The notes beneath the pieces are model-generated. The model was not told the DNA's origin, ran no database searches, and was given only the letters and a program-made list of their open reading frames with translations. Below, piece after piece: positions 10,301-17,842 of a stretch of DNA of 39,868 bases; the first letter of the stretch is position 1; every line of letters begins with the position of its first letter. Origin of the DNA: a virus; IMG/VR virus record IMGVR_UViG_3300017772_000036, positions 1 through 39,868 of that record; one strand, 5' to 3'. A program made the position numbers and the translations under genes.

Positions 10301-10893
10301 TGAAGAGAACGATTTTCTTCTATTGTTCCATCTTCTTCTGTCTGTGGTATAAAAGCAGTACTATCGCTGGTAGCAATAATCTCATCACCAATGGTTCCCA
10401 TGTTCTTATTGAACATATGAGTATACTTAGCTGGATCATAGTTCTTTGTAAACCATGCCAAGTTACCTACTTCTAAATCACCCTTTACAGCTTTGAATAG
10501 TATATCATCACCTGATTCTTCGGCTTGATTGATGAATGGCTGCATAATCTCAGAGCGTCTAGCAGCTACTTCCTCATCAGACATTTCTAGGTATTCTATT
10601 TGATTTAGCCGATAGTCTTCGTTTGCTGCACGTAGGGCTTTATTAACACCTATCTGAGCATCCAATGCTCTGGCAGACGCAATACCTTTTTCTGCTTCTC
10701 TCTGAAGTTTAAGCTGTTTCTGCTTTTCTACTTGAGCAAGGGTCTTAGCTGCTGGTGCAATAGCGGAGACAAAAGCACCAAGGTCACTTTGACCTACTGG
10801 CTGTTCAGCAGGACGTACATATGTCTCTACTGGCCTAGCAACGGCTTGTAGTTTTGCAGAAGGTCGCAACCTTTCTACTTGTTTTCTAGCCAT
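7366..10893 (-). CDS. gp15-like ejection protein with lysozyme-like and CHAP/NlpC-like domains
   Basis: The 1175-residue protein is in the T7 gene 15 position but is much longer than T7 gp15 (747). Residues 1-700 are helix-rich with an arginine/lysine N-terminus, like an inner-core protein. Around residues 765-920 there is a GH24-like lysozyme module: 'IDDEGFSYTPYDD' with candidate catalytic E770, 'DSVGHG', and a final 'WATQTADRAMKVANE' matching the usual 'W..QT..RA' ending. Residues about 1000-1140 look like a CHAP or NlpC/P60 cysteine peptidase, with 'NKAWCAAFLTQVL' (C1024), 'KAGDIM' and 'GYGHVGIVV' (H1092). Both would open peptidoglycan during DNA entry. This arrangement moves the wall-lytic function from gp16, where T7 has it. 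Activities are inferred from motifs. Confidence 0.85.
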   Translation of the reverse strand: MARKQVERLRPSAKLQAVARPVETYVRPAEQPVGQSDLGAFVSAIAPAAKTLAQVEKQKQLKLQREAEKGIASARALDAQIGVNKALRAANEDYRLNQIEYLEMSDEEVAARRSEIMQPFINQAEESGDDILFKAVKGDLEVGNLAWFTKNYDPAKYTHMFNKNMGTIGDEIIATSDSTAFIPQTEEDGTIEENRSLQIQQIEDLAKKAASAYGYNQAQVNDFIMENIIAPRVRENGRDAAYQWAESQKLFGVSRYQTTVRQIERDLAAYDKQFAKENDALQIQQQLSNGFDKWVAGSNNQKDYFRGETLTGTGGTKLVMDDDETVLQFESYAARNNLSKEVQEDFFRKNNLIPTLLKNNISNGIFALGSGDLKGNANDAQAAVVAFQSIRKLQAMDIDIPPSLVSSEDMERFELTKILALNIATTGSNEDGTVDIANAMSLAQQADTSLDQSMSEAQKEKLANTLSSFGFTDHTETGNARDNLEELSRMTGLLMQMPNMNLEKAAAMAVESFKKDNVIYEAANGVQLSFKQLNTDTNVSVPVVNQLQSLSTILGNNLDIKAIMDGELGMVENPAVAFTPDRSKPNSVRINIIDDSGAPRYPLGIVSKQDLFNNPQLVAKLIAANKNAIALAKTKAANNGSLPPENDPANAPVDVSDQAVVETNAMTVFRLPENFTATSAQPINVDGQFTGKYLYKGTLSNGMSVIYQSSQVPENIKPSEVEPPDVDNGEPEVEKTSSLADDALNVVTNLIDNTIGVSTANATATIIDDEGFSYTPYDDMGKDSVGHGLQIESLEPDEKALISDINNVQPEESAAVVALKVDKINNYFTDVVDGFQNLPDAAKSGMIQMGYQLGRFNVTKEWPRFMASIKEAAQYAEGSVEQASALATAKFNMLYNVAEDGTVTATKWATQTADRAMKVANEIGADLGDAATSIFDGFITKAHADADVIPEVEKLNVGDVPTASAVVDIALSQNPADAAYKYYGIDENTEEGAKAVKGFFETSVGNWNPNQETAEQFATNKAWCAAFLTQVLRDSGVDTKALFGTDKFDQIRAKAYTKVGNEVEPTQVKAGDIMIKQHTKDERKKFKLGYGHVGIVVKVEGDEVYFIGGNTGDRVTMSSYNMTEKKINFRRVQNASDIPTESLPSMLELKAGVYARKGIKKAKKFLTSMYDNIFG

Positions 10894-10905
10894 TAGTTAG
10901 TTCCT

Positions 10906-11448
10906 TTACTCAAAAGTTGGGTCATAATCGTCAGGTTGACTTACTTTAGTTGATTGATACGCAGCCGTAGCATTAGCCGCAGTTCCCACAGCCGCAGCTA
11001 GGAAGTTTGGCATCACACCCTGTTGTAGAGAGTTGGTTCTGTTTAGTGCTTCCGCAGACGCACCACGCTTTTCAAGCTCAATTTGTTTCTCTACGTTTTC
11101 AAGGTTTCTATTAATTGTTGTTACACCACGTAGTTTTTGTGCTGTGTAGTCCTGTAGTAATAAGTCTATTGTAGAACCACTAACACCAGCTTCACCTGTG
11201 GCTACTTTTGCTGCACCTTCACTCTCTAGGGCTTTGATACCTAAAGCTAGTTTTTCTTCTGAGGCTGCTTCTGCTTCTTGTGTTGCCCTTTGATTTAGGG
11301 TTTGTACTTTTAAATCTCTTGCATCGTTAGCAGCCAAGCGATTACGGTCAAACCTAGCTTGATCTGACTGTGCTTTTGCTACACCTTGTTGGTATTCAGC
11401 TACCCCACTAGCAACTGTTAACACAGCCATAGTTACTGGATCACACAT
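10906..11448 (-). CDS. T7 gp14-like internal virion protein
   Basis: The 180-residue protein starts MCDPVTMAVLTVASGVAEYQ, a short cysteine-containing hydrophobic N-terminus followed by 'QQGVAKAQSDQARFDRNRLA' and a long helical middle ('RATQEAEAASEEKLALGIKA', 'GVSGSTIDLLLQDYT'). T7 gp14 (196 residues) has the same plan: N-terminal 'MCW' with a hydrophobic segment, alanine/glutamine-rich helices, and a serine/glycine turn. In T7 it is the ejected core protein that forms the outer-membrane pore. Position between the gp13-like and gp15-like genes agrees. The start overlaps the gp13-like gene by 8 bases. The C-terminus is acidic (PDDYDPTFE). Confidence 0.85.
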   Translation of the reverse strand: MCDPVTMAVLTVASGVAEYQQGVAKAQSDQARFDRNRLAANDARDLKVQTLNQRATQEAEAASEEKLALGIKALESEGAAKVATGEAGVSGSTIDLLLQDYTAQKLRGVTTINRNLENVEKQIELEKRGASAEALNRTNSLQQGVMPNFLAAAVGTAANATAAYQSTKVSQPDDYDPTFE

Positions 11449-11905
11449 CTTGTATCCTCACAAATTCTAAAAAGGGTTTGTTTCCTACACCCCAAGTTTC
11501 ATGCCTTTGAATAAACGTAAATCCTACAAACTTTAACCAGTTAATAGCTACACTATAATCAGCATCACAGGCATTAGTTAGGATGGGATATTTCTTATTT
11601 GTTTCTTTTACCCATTTAAGAGAACCCCTAAGAAAAGGTAGCCAGACTTTAGTTATAGGTGGTGCTGTAAGAAGCCAAGGTACACCTATAAAATCAGTTG
11701 CAGCCACTACTCCGTAGATACCTGCTATCTCATCTGTATCCGTTACAACAATAGTCCAACATTCATCTGATTCATCTAGTCCCTGTTGTAAAGCTTCTTT
11801 AACACTACCGTGTGAGGCCAGTACTTCTTCTGTATCCTCTGGTCTTAAATTGGTTGCCAGATGGTCTACATCAGTTTGAGTACTAGCTCTCACATGGACT
11901 TTCAT
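11441..11905 (-). CDS. T7 gp13-like protein, GNAT-like fold (DUF2833 type)
   Basis: The 154-residue protein starts MKVHVRASTQTDVDHLATNL and continues 'EVLASHGSVKEALQQGLDES', 'CWTIVVTDTDEIAGIYGVVA', 'VPWLLTAPPI', 'YPILTNACDADYSVAINWLK', 'FVGFTFI'. This series of strand, helix and 'N..D......A..WLK..GF' resembles the acetyltransferase-like fold of the phage family containing T7 gp13 (DUF2833). T7 gp13 is needed for internal-core assembly but is not a major component of the mature virion. The ATG shares a base with the stop of the gp12-like gene, and the end overlaps the gp14-like start by 8 bases. Whether it has any acyl-transfer activity cannot be told. Confidence 0.8.
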   Translation of the reverse strand: MKVHVRASTQTDVDHLATNLRPEDTEEVLASHGSVKEALQQGLDESDECWTIVVTDTDEIAGIYGVVAATDFIGVPWLLTAPPITKVWLPFLRGSLKWVKETNKKYPILTNACDADYSVAINWLKFVGFTFIQRHETWGVGNKPFLEFVRIQDV

Positions 11906-14244
11906 TACATTCTCCTAGAACGCAAATGGAAATAACCTTCCCATTCTGCTGATTGGAACACACAAGGCAAGTGACTAGCACTCTCTATAGTTATAGATAT
12001 GTCGGTAGCCTTACCTAGTACACCAAAACTATATGTACCTGATTCAATAGCAGCTACGTTAAGTATGTTAGCACCGCTACCTACAACACGGCCTGTAAAA
12101 GTACGTGTGTATGTCTGACGCTTTAGGGGCTTTAGTATAATCTTAAAGAAACCTGTTTTGTTATACACAATAGCATAGTTTCTTAACTGCAAAGCACCTG
12201 TAGTTACTGCTTTATTATCTTCTTTAATAACTGGTTCAGAAAACTCATATTTAAACGTAAATGGAACACCCACATATACTTTTTCAGAGTTAGCTAGTTT
12301 TGCTGCTACCTGACTTACTGTAATTACTTTACCTGTTTGGTCAACATATATTGCATTACTATCTGTGTAAGGTATAGTAGTAGTACCGCCTGTTTCTAAC
12401 TGCACCCTTCTATCTAAATGAATAGAGAAGTTACCGTTTGTGTATACTGTAGCTTCATCAATAGATAGATTTATTCTTTCTAAGAAAAGGTTATTACCTC
12501 TTTTTATTAAGATGTACAGATCAGCGCGATTAAATGACATACCAATAACATCACCACCAAATACCCAACGTGACCAAGAAGCCTGTAGTTTTTCTCTACC
12601 TGACCAATAGTATCTATATACGTAAATAGCTGTGGGGTCATTATCTGTTTGTACTAATATCATATCCTCATTAGATGAGGCTTGCATATTTATAACTTCA
12701 CCATTCAGATACTCTGGTATATGTGATGATATTTCATTTGCGTCATTTACATCTGTATCTGTATCTACAAAGTATTCCCACATACCAGACCAAGCACCTC
12801 GTTTAGAAGCAAAGTAAACGTACTTACCCGCTTGTGCTGGTTTAGCTCTTAAGCTAGTTTCAAACTCTGTAGTGTTAGCTACGTTGACAGTCTCAGGTGT
12901 AAGCACAGGATCACCTGTAACTTTGAACTGAGTAAGATCAGAGAATAATAATAGTGATTCGTTAAAAGGTACAGCGTGTTTTAGAATACTAACTTTATTT
13001 GAGGACACAGCCACATCAATGGGGTCACTATCAATTATAGTTAGTGTAGACTTACGAAAGAAGTCAAAGTTTAAAAACTCTCCAGCCGTAGAAAAAATTA
13101 CATTTTCATCTGCTAATACCCCAAGCCTATTTTTATGGAAAAAGATGTCGGATAATTTAAATCCAACAAAGCTTGGAAAAGGGTTTGTATCATCATCTCC
13201 TACTAATCTATTAGCAAAGGATGCAGGATCAAATTGGAAATTTCCATTAGCAAGTTTAAATAATTTATGTGGTAGAGTAGCAGGATTCAAAGCAATTTCT
13301 ACATTAGAGGCTACTGTTTCTTTCCATACCCCATTTGTAAACTTAACATAAAAGTCATCTTGTGCTTTCTGGTTATCACCAGACACTTTTATTACAAAAT
13401 TGTTAGGCCCCTCAACAGGTAACTGTTTAAAATCAGGTGTTTCATCTTTAAACACCTTGAGGTGTGCGTTACCATGAGAATCACCTACCTCTACTACAAA
13501 GTCTGTAGTATCAGTAGACTGAATATGTATAACAGAGCCATACCTTGTTAAAGTTAAACCTGATACTGCTGATCCGTTAGTAATATTTTCATAGTAAGTA
13601 GTACTAACAGCAGTTCCAGAAAATGTATTTAAATTTGTAGAAATAAGGTCAGTTGATGCACCACGCTCTGCCTGTTGTGTTGCTGTAGAGTTACCTTGTG
13701 TACTAGATTTAGTAGCAAACTCTACTGTACTAGTGCTTCCACCTTTAGTTAGCTTTAGTCTGTACGTAGAAGCATAATCAGCATTCTTTACGTACACCAA
13801 GGCTTCAGGGTTTCTTGTTGGGGATACCGTAGATGCCTTTGTTACTGTAGTATTTTTGTTAATTATAAATGTAGCATCTGCAATAGAGACTGCTGATAAT
13901 TCTTCATTAGGATTAGTTAGTCCAGATAAATAGGAAGCGGCATTATTTGTTACAGTCTTAGATACTCCATTTTTATCAAATACTCTAATAGTACCAGCAG
14001 TATCAACCACCATAGAATAAAATTCATTCTCATCCCTACGAATAGTGTGAATAAAAGCTTTATCTAGGTTTGATATAACTCCAAGATCAGCTATATGCTG
14101 AGTGCTAGGGCGTTTAGATAAACCTGATACAACGCTAGACAGTCCATTCTCTTGTAATGATGCTTGAGTATTCAAGCGCAATGAGGGTGGCTGTTGTGAT
14201 ACACCGTTAATAAGGTTTGGGATTGATTGACTGATGAGTGCCAT
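11905..14244 (-). CDS. T7 gp12-like tail nozzle (tubular protein B)
   Basis: The 779-residue protein begins MALISQSIPNLINGVSQQPP and continues 'LRLNTQASLQENGLSSVVSGLSKRPSTQHI', close in pattern to T7 gp12 (MALISQSIKNLKGGISQQPD, 794 residues). Gp12 forms the hexameric tail nozzle beneath the gp11 gatekeeper. Recognisable internal segments include 'FHKNRLGVLADENVIFSTAGEFLNFDFFRKSTLTIIDSDPIDVAVSS' and 'LLLFSDLTQFKV', typical of the nozzle family. The gene shares a base with the gp11-like stop and the gp13-like start. Length and start match the family, with no sign of truncation. Confidence 0.95.
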   Translation of the reverse strand: MALISQSIPNLINGVSQQPPSLRLNTQASLQENGLSSVVSGLSKRPSTQHIADLGVISNLDKAFIHTIRRDENEFYSMVVDTAGTIRVFDKNGVSKTVTNNAASYLSGLTNPNEELSAVSIADATFIINKNTTVTKASTVSPTRNPEALVYVKNADYASTYRLKLTKGGSTSTVEFATKSSTQGNSTATQQAERGASTDLISTNLNTFSGTAVSTTYYENITNGSAVSGLTLTRYGSVIHIQSTDTTDFVVEVGDSHGNAHLKVFKDETPDFKQLPVEGPNNFVIKVSGDNQKAQDDFYVKFTNGVWKETVASNVEIALNPATLPHKLFKLANGNFQFDPASFANRLVGDDDTNPFPSFVGFKLSDIFFHKNRLGVLADENVIFSTAGEFLNFDFFRKSTLTIIDSDPIDVAVSSNKVSILKHAVPFNESLLLFSDLTQFKVTGDPVLTPETVNVANTTEFETSLRAKPAQAGKYVYFASKRGAWSGMWEYFVDTDTDVNDANEISSHIPEYLNGEVINMQASSNEDMILVQTDNDPTAIYVYRYYWSGREKLQASWSRWVFGGDVIGMSFNRADLYILIKRGNNLFLERINLSIDEATVYTNGNFSIHLDRRVQLETGGTTTIPYTDSNAIYVDQTGKVITVSQVAAKLANSEKVYVGVPFTFKYEFSEPVIKEDNKAVTTGALQLRNYAIVYNKTGFFKIILKPLKRQTYTRTFTGRVVGSGANILNVAAIESGTYSFGVLGKATDISITIESASHLPCVFQSAEWEGYFHLRSRRM

Positions 14245-14828
14245 TAGATTGTTCTCCGTCCCTGCCTATCAATAATACTAAAGGTGTCATAGTTATCAAA
14301 TATGTTGTGATCGTCAGCAGCTTTATCAAAATCTTTTAATTCTACTAACGCTCTATTTTCATCTTCTTTATGGAACTGATGTAAGGCACTGTCACCTACT
14401 ACACGATCTTGGAAGATGCGAGTAGAACGTAACACCATAAATCTTTTAGCTACCTCAGGTACATCGTCAAAGTCTAACTGTAATGTAACATCTAGTGCTA
14501 CGTCAAAACCTACATTAAATGTGTGGTTTTTTCTATCGTACATTTTTAAGCCACGCTGCACTAAATCAGGAGCGTTTGCTTTAGACGTAGCGTCTGCCCT
14601 TAAAATATTAGCAGGGAGAATTATCTCACCATTAGTATCTTGGGCAAAACTTTTATTTAATTCTGTATTAAAGTGCCAGCCCATAGACTGTACTTCTCTG
14701 TCAACTGTGTTTAAAATAGTCTCTGCTACCTCTGCTTCAATCAAGCCAGAGGAAAGACTGTTAACTGGTGCTTCGCCAATGGCAGAAAGCATTATGTTGA
14801 CTGCATCTAGTTTAGTTGTTCCTGCCAT
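14244..14828 (-). CDS. T7 gp11-like tail gatekeeper (tubular protein A)
   Basis: At 194 residues it is nearly the length of T7 gp11 (196). It begins MAGTTKLDAVNIMLSAIGEA and contains 'PVNSLSSG', 'AETILNTVDREVQSMGWHFN', matching the family pattern 'AVN.IL..IGE.PV..L' and 'IL....R..Q..GW.FN'. The C-terminus has the usual arginine-containing helix ('RTRIFQDRVVGDSALHQF' in part). Gp11 forms the 12-mer ring joining portal and nozzle. The gene shares one base with the gp12-like gene, and a 10-base gap separates it from the small basic gene upstream. There is no sign of interruption. Confidence 0.93.
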   Translation of the reverse strand: MAGTTKLDAVNIMLSAIGEAPVNSLSSGLIEAEVAETILNTVDREVQSMGWHFNTELNKSFAQDTNGEIILPANILRADATSKANAPDLVQRGLKMYDRKNHTFNVGFDVALDVTLQLDFDDVPEVAKRFMVLRSTRIFQDRVVGDSALHQFHKEDENRALVELKDFDKAADDHNIFDNYDTFSIIDRQGRRTI

Positions 14829-14839
14829 GTTGGTTTACC

Positions 14840-15094
14840 TTATGCTTTCCACTTCACCTTGTCGGCCCAATAAGCTGCGCTTGATGGCCCCTTGGCTATG
14901 TTCTTTCTATGTCTATCTTTGAAAGCTTTGCGTTGCTTGGCTGATTGATTTGTCTTAGCACCCTTTTCACCAAACCTAATAATCTTTGGTTTATCCTTTG
15001 TGCCTACCAATACAGCATGTGACTTTTTACCTTTAGGGGAACTCTTAGGTATTCGTAAACCTTTAAAAGTTTCTCCTGCGTGTTGAATAGCCAT
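14840..15094 (-). CDS. Small basic protein in capsid-tail interval
   Basis: The 84-residue protein is lysine-rich: MAIQHAGETFKGLRIPKSSP, then 'HAVLVGTKDKPKIIRFGEKG', 'AKQRKAFKDRHRKNIAKG', and a C-terminal 'SAAYWADKVKW'. The pattern 'R(F)G.KG...AFK.RH..NIAKG..SAAYW..KVKW' is common in small proteins near structural genes of marine phages. The start is one base after the stop of the 42-residue gene (TGATATG). No enzymatic motif is visible. It could bind DNA or decorate the capsid interior, but this is inferred only from charge and position. Confidence 0.75.
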   Translation of the reverse strand: MAIQHAGETFKGLRIPKSSPKGKKSHAVLVGTKDKPKIIRFGEKGAKTNQSAKQRKAFKDRHRKNIAKGPSSAAYWADKVKWKA

Positions 15095-15095
15095 A

Positions 15096-15224
15096 TCACT
15101 TCTTTCTTTTTTGGTACTTAGAACTCTTATGTCTTATAATAGTTCCTGCTTTGTTAGCAGCAGCTTTTGCCTCTTTCATACCTTCTTTAGTGTATTTGTA
15201 TTTTTTACCTGCAACTTCTGGCAT
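15096..15224 (-). CDS. Very small basic protein (42 residues)
   Basis: A 42-residue frame runs from ATG 15224 (MPEVAGKKYKYTKEGMKEAK) to TGA 15096, ending KSSKYQKRKK. About a third of its residues are lysine or arginine. It fills the space between the 78-residue and 84-residue basic genes, and its stop lies one base before the next ATG. Short proteins opening 'MPEV.GKKY.YT..G...AK' are common beside structural genes of marine phages. Nucleic-acid binding is plausible from charge only. Confidence 0.65.
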   Translation of the reverse strand: MPEVAGKKYKYTKEGMKEAKAAANKAGTIIRHKSSKYQKRKK

Positions 15225-15226
15225 AT

Positions 15227-15463
15227 TTATGTCCTATACTTTGCTGTTTTTTTAGCAATCTTGAGAGGTTGTCTTACAAATTGTTTACCCTGTTGTTTAC
15301 CTTTTCGTTTCGCAGCAGTTGTAGCTGCGTATTCCGCAGCAGATAAGCTCTTTATTGCAGCAGAAGGTAAATATCTTTCGCCAGTAGCACTTGATTTCTT
15401 TCCAGATTTTGTTCGCCATTTTTGCTTTGTCCACTTCTTTAAACTTTCCTGAGGCTTCTTCAC
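15227..15463 (-). CDS. Small basic protein, 'GERYLP...EYAATT' type
   Basis: The 78-residue protein reads MKKPQESLKKWTKQKWRTKS, 'SATGERYLPSAAIKSLSAAEYAATTAAKRKG', 'KQFVRQPLKIAKKTAKYRT'. The block 'SLK.WT.QKWRTKSGK.S..TGERYLP..AI..LS..EYAATT' is a recurring small-protein signature in aquatic phages (I associate it with DUF5872-like proteins, without certainty). Its ATG overlaps the end of the upstream 63-residue gene by 4 bases. It lies in a run of four tiny basic genes between capsid and gp11. Function unknown; lysine content suggests nucleic-acid contact. Confidence 0.75.
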   Translation of the reverse strand: MKKPQESLKKWTKQKWRTKSGKKSSATGERYLPSAAIKSLSAAEYAATTAAKRKGKQQGKQFVRQPLKIAKKTAKYRT

Positions 15464-15651
15464 GATGTATAGCCCCCACCTGCTTTCTTGTAACGTGATG
15501 CTAGTAGTTGTGCTTTCCTAGCAGACCATTGACCTGCGTTACCACCCTTACTTCCAGACTTAATACTGTTAAACATACGCTTACGCATAGTAGGTTTGGT
15601 GTAGTTACCTGCCTCGTTTACTCGTGACTTTTTAATTTTTAATTTTTTCAT
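15460..15651 (-). CDS. Small basic protein, 'KGGxxGQWSARKAQ' type
   Basis: The 63-residue protein starts at ATG 15651 (MKKLKIKKSRVNEAGNYTKP); a TTG-initiated extension upstream would fall in the terminator tract and is not used here. It continues 'TMRKRMFNSIKSGSKGG', 'NAGQWSARKAQLLASRYKKAGGGY'. The block 'KP.(M/L)RKR.F..IK.G.KGG..GQWSARKAQ.LA..Y..AGGGY' is well known as a small-protein or protein-end motif in marine phages. It is the first gene after the capsid terminator. Its function is unknown. Confidence 0.75.
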   Translation of the reverse strand: MKKLKIKKSRVNEAGNYTKPTMRKRMFNSIKSGSKGGNAGQWSARKAQLLASRYKKAGGGYTS

Positions 15652-15661
15652 AACACCATCC

Positions 15662-15692
15662 AAAAAAAGGGAGTAGCCATTAAGCTACCCCC
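15662..15692 (-). terminator. Rho-independent terminator after major capsid gene
   Basis: Read in gene direction, the capsid stop is followed after 7 bases by GGGGGTAGC, a six-base loop TTAATG, then GCTACTCCC and seven T residues. The stem has 8 pairs and one mismatch. This sits where T7 carries its main late terminator (T-phi, after gene 10), which lets capsid transcripts outnumber tail transcripts. Termination here would reduce, not abolish, expression of the tail genes. Confidence 0.85.
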
Positions 15693-15699
15693 AGTAATG

Positions 15700-16815
15700 T
15701 TAGGCTTGCGACAAAGCAATACATGATGCAGGACGCAGGACGTTATGTCCCATTGCGTACTTAGCAACCATGAGTGTACCTTGACGATTAATCTGGTACT
15801 CAGATTCCATACCCAAGTCAAGAAGTTTGACAGTAGCTACAGCATCAGGAGTAAAGACAAAGCCTTTGAACTTAGCAGCAAGTGCCACCATGTCAGCACC
15901 ATCTACGTTAGCAGTTGGTAGGTCATAGTGAGTTGCGCGGCCTGAACCAGCAGTGTTTGCTAGAGGTGCGTTATCAGAAGTCTTACCTTCGTTAGCGTTA
16001 CCTGTTACCAGTGAGGTGTATAGGTTAGCCACATTAACGTGGTTGGACATAAGAATAGGCATACCAGCAATAGAGGCTACAGTCGCATCTGCTACTGAAC
16101 CATTACCACCAAAGTCACGATTCATGTAGACAAGCTTGTTGCCATCAGTTACATCCATTAGCGCATAGTACTGGTCAGGAGCAAGAACAACACAAGCACC
16201 ATCAGTTGGTACGTTCTTTACTTCCATCTCTTTACGAGCGTCAAAGATAGCTTTTGCCAACTTTGCTGGATCAGTAATATCACCAGCAGCACTACCAACA
16301 GTTACGTTAGCAGTAAAGTCTTCCTCAGTGAAAGCCTTATAGTCCTGTACAAGACCAGCCGCACGAGTGGCGTTGGTAGACAGGGCAGCTTTAACAAGCA
16401 TACGAGCTACGTTCTTATCTGCTTCGTTAGCTAGTGCAATACCAGCTTCCTTAGAGTAGATTGAACGAACATCGTAGTGGTTGATAGCCTCATCAATATT
16501 AGCAATGAATTGGCTAGAGATGAGCAAGTCATCAATGGTTACGATACGCTCACCTGCACGAATTGCACCACCAGTAATTTCGTTTCCGGGGGTCAAGTAC
16601 TCAGCAGTTGCGCGGCCTGTCATTGGGAATGAAGCAGACTTACCTTTAGAAATAGTACGAGTACGTACTTTATCTGAAAGAACTTTCTTTTCCTCAAAGG
16701 CTGTTAGGACTTCTCCTGCATACAGCTTGAGAAATAGGTCACGTACGTCACCTGTGTTATTATTCTGGCCTTGAAAGCTTACGCTATAGGCCGGATTTGA
16801 AGCGGCTTGTGCCAT
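15700..16815 (-). CDS. Major capsid protein, T7 gp10-like
   Basis: The 371-residue protein is encoded directly after the scaffold gene and before the capsid terminator, as in T7. It starts MAQAASNPAYSVSFQGQNNN and contains 'LFLKLYAGEVLTAFEEKKVL' and 'RTISKGKSASFPMTGRATAEY', then 'ERIVTIDDLLISSQFIANIDEAINHYDVRSIYS', the family pattern of the N-arm, E-loop and spine helix of T7-type HK97-fold capsid proteins. T7 gp10A has 345 residues. A GAGG site precedes the ATG. No slippery sequence for a 10B-type extension is visible near the stop. The 274-base leader upstream is structured. Confidence 0.95.
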   Translation of the reverse strand: MAQAASNPAYSVSFQGQNNNTGDVRDLFLKLYAGEVLTAFEEKKVLSDKVRTRTISKGKSASFPMTGRATAEYLTPGNEITGGAIRAGERIVTIDDLLISSQFIANIDEAINHYDVRSIYSKEAGIALANEADKNVARMLVKAALSTNATRAAGLVQDYKAFTEEDFTANVTVGSAAGDITDPAKLAKAIFDARKEMEVKNVPTDGACVVLAPDQYYALMDVTDGNKLVYMNRDFGGNGSVADATVASIAGMPILMSNHVNVANLYTSLVTGNANEGKTSDNAPLANTAGSGRATHYDLPTANVDGADMVALAAKFKGFVFTPDAVATVKLLDLGMESEYQINRQGTLMVAKYAMGHNVLRPASCIALSQA

Positions 16816-17089
16816 TTTAAATTACCTCTTAGTAATGTTAATGTTGAGTTAAATTACACTCTGCATTACACTACATCCTTTCTCCAAGATTGTCCCTCGC
16901 AAGGGGTCAGGGGTAATCGTTTGCTATGTTTAGCTTCGTGTTCGTTAGAGTTAACAATCCTTTCTACACCCTACAGTGCGGATTGAACATTCCTGTAAGG
17001 TTTTGGGATATTATCCCTTCTAGGCACACCTTAATGTAACTAGAAGGAAGGGGGATTCTTATACAACCCCCCAACCCCATGCAACAATG
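16816..17089 (-). promoter_or_regulatory. Structured 274-base leader before capsid gene
   Basis: No gene is seen here. The interval carries a series of inverted repeats: a G5/C6 stem (17050-17054 with 17067-17072), CCTTCTAG with CTAGAAGG (17016-17023 with 17040-17047), the 13-bp palindrome GGGATATTATCCC (17005-17017), CCTACAG with CTGTAAGG (16970-16976 with 16993-17000, one mismatch), and CCCT-CGCA-AGGG (16894-16905). A weak relative of the candidate phage promoter, sharing TACCCCT in gene direction, lies near 16909-16919. The leader probably controls capsid mRNA start, processing or stability; this is inferred from position and structure. Confidence 0.5.
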
Positions 17090-17842
17090 TTAGAACAGGC
17101 TAGAACGAGCCAACTTATCAGCGACTGCTTGCCTGTAGGCGGGGTCTTTAGCGTATCTAGGGTCACTCATAGCAGTAGTTAATTCTGCATTACTTTCAAA
17201 CTTCCCGCCTGTGGATACAGCACCAGTACTACCTTGAATAAGGTTAGGTGCTGCCTCAGAACGATACCTAGCATTAAGACCTTGGATTGCAAGCCTAATC
17301 ATGTCAGGGTCTTGCGTTTCCATTGTTGCATTAAAAGCATCAATCTCTGCTTCAGGTAAGGCATCTGCTGCCCACCCTACCAGTTCTTGATACTGTTCTG
17401 TACCCCCTACAAGGGAGTGCATTTCGGATTGAACTTGTTGTGAGATAGCTTGTTGACCCGCTATCCATTGATCTACCACTGTTTCAGGAAAACCAGCTTC
17501 TTCTAAGGCTTTATAAGCATCTTCTGATAGCCCACCAAGTTCTTGGTATTCTTGTTGAAGAACATCAAAGTCAATACCATTAGCACCTAGTACCTCTGAT
17601 ACTTCAGACGCATCTGCTGATACTAAATCTTCTGCATCTTGTTGTTCTTCTTGAGGTTGACCTAGCTTACCCTCTAATGCAGAGTAAGCTTTAGCCATGT
17701 CTTCTGGTGATTTAAATTTCTCAGGCAACCACTCAGGACGTTCAGGGTCTTGTGTAGTTCCATCTACTTTTTGTAAGATTTCGTTTATCTGTTCCTGAGA
17801 TTCAGGTGCAGCTTCTTGATAAGTATTGATAGCATCAGCCAT
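17090..17842 (-). CDS. Scaffold (capsid assembly) protein, T7 gp9-like
   Basis: The 250-residue protein is acidic and rich in glutamate, glutamine and alanine, with no cysteine or membrane segment. It starts MADAINTYQEAAPESQEQIN. Internal 'PEWLPEKFKSPEDMAKAYSALE' is a typical podovirus scaffold N-terminal motif, and the C-terminus 'MSDPRYAKDPAYRQAVADKLARSSLF' matches the basic capsid-binding end common to the family. T7 gp9 has 307 residues. It overlaps the portal end by 8 bases and is followed by the capsid leader. In the procapsid it would shape the shell and then leave. Confidence 0.92.
   Translation of the reverse strand: MADAINTYQEAAPESQEQINEILQKVDGTTQDPERPEWLPEKFKSPEDMAKAYSALEGKLGQPQEEQQDAEDLVSADASEVSEVLGANGIDFDVLQQEYQELGGLSEDAYKALEEAGFPETVVDQWIAGQQAISQQVQSEMHSLVGGTEQYQELVGWAADALPEAEIDAFNATMETQDPDMIRLAIQGLNARYRSEAAPNLIQGSTGAVSTGGKFESNAELTTAMSDPRYAKDPAYRQAVADKLARSSLF

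Noticed and set aside
15700-15760. T7-style frameshift giving a longer minor capsid protein
   Set aside because: No slippery run lies before the capsid stop, and the terminator begins 7 bases after it, leaving no room for an extension.
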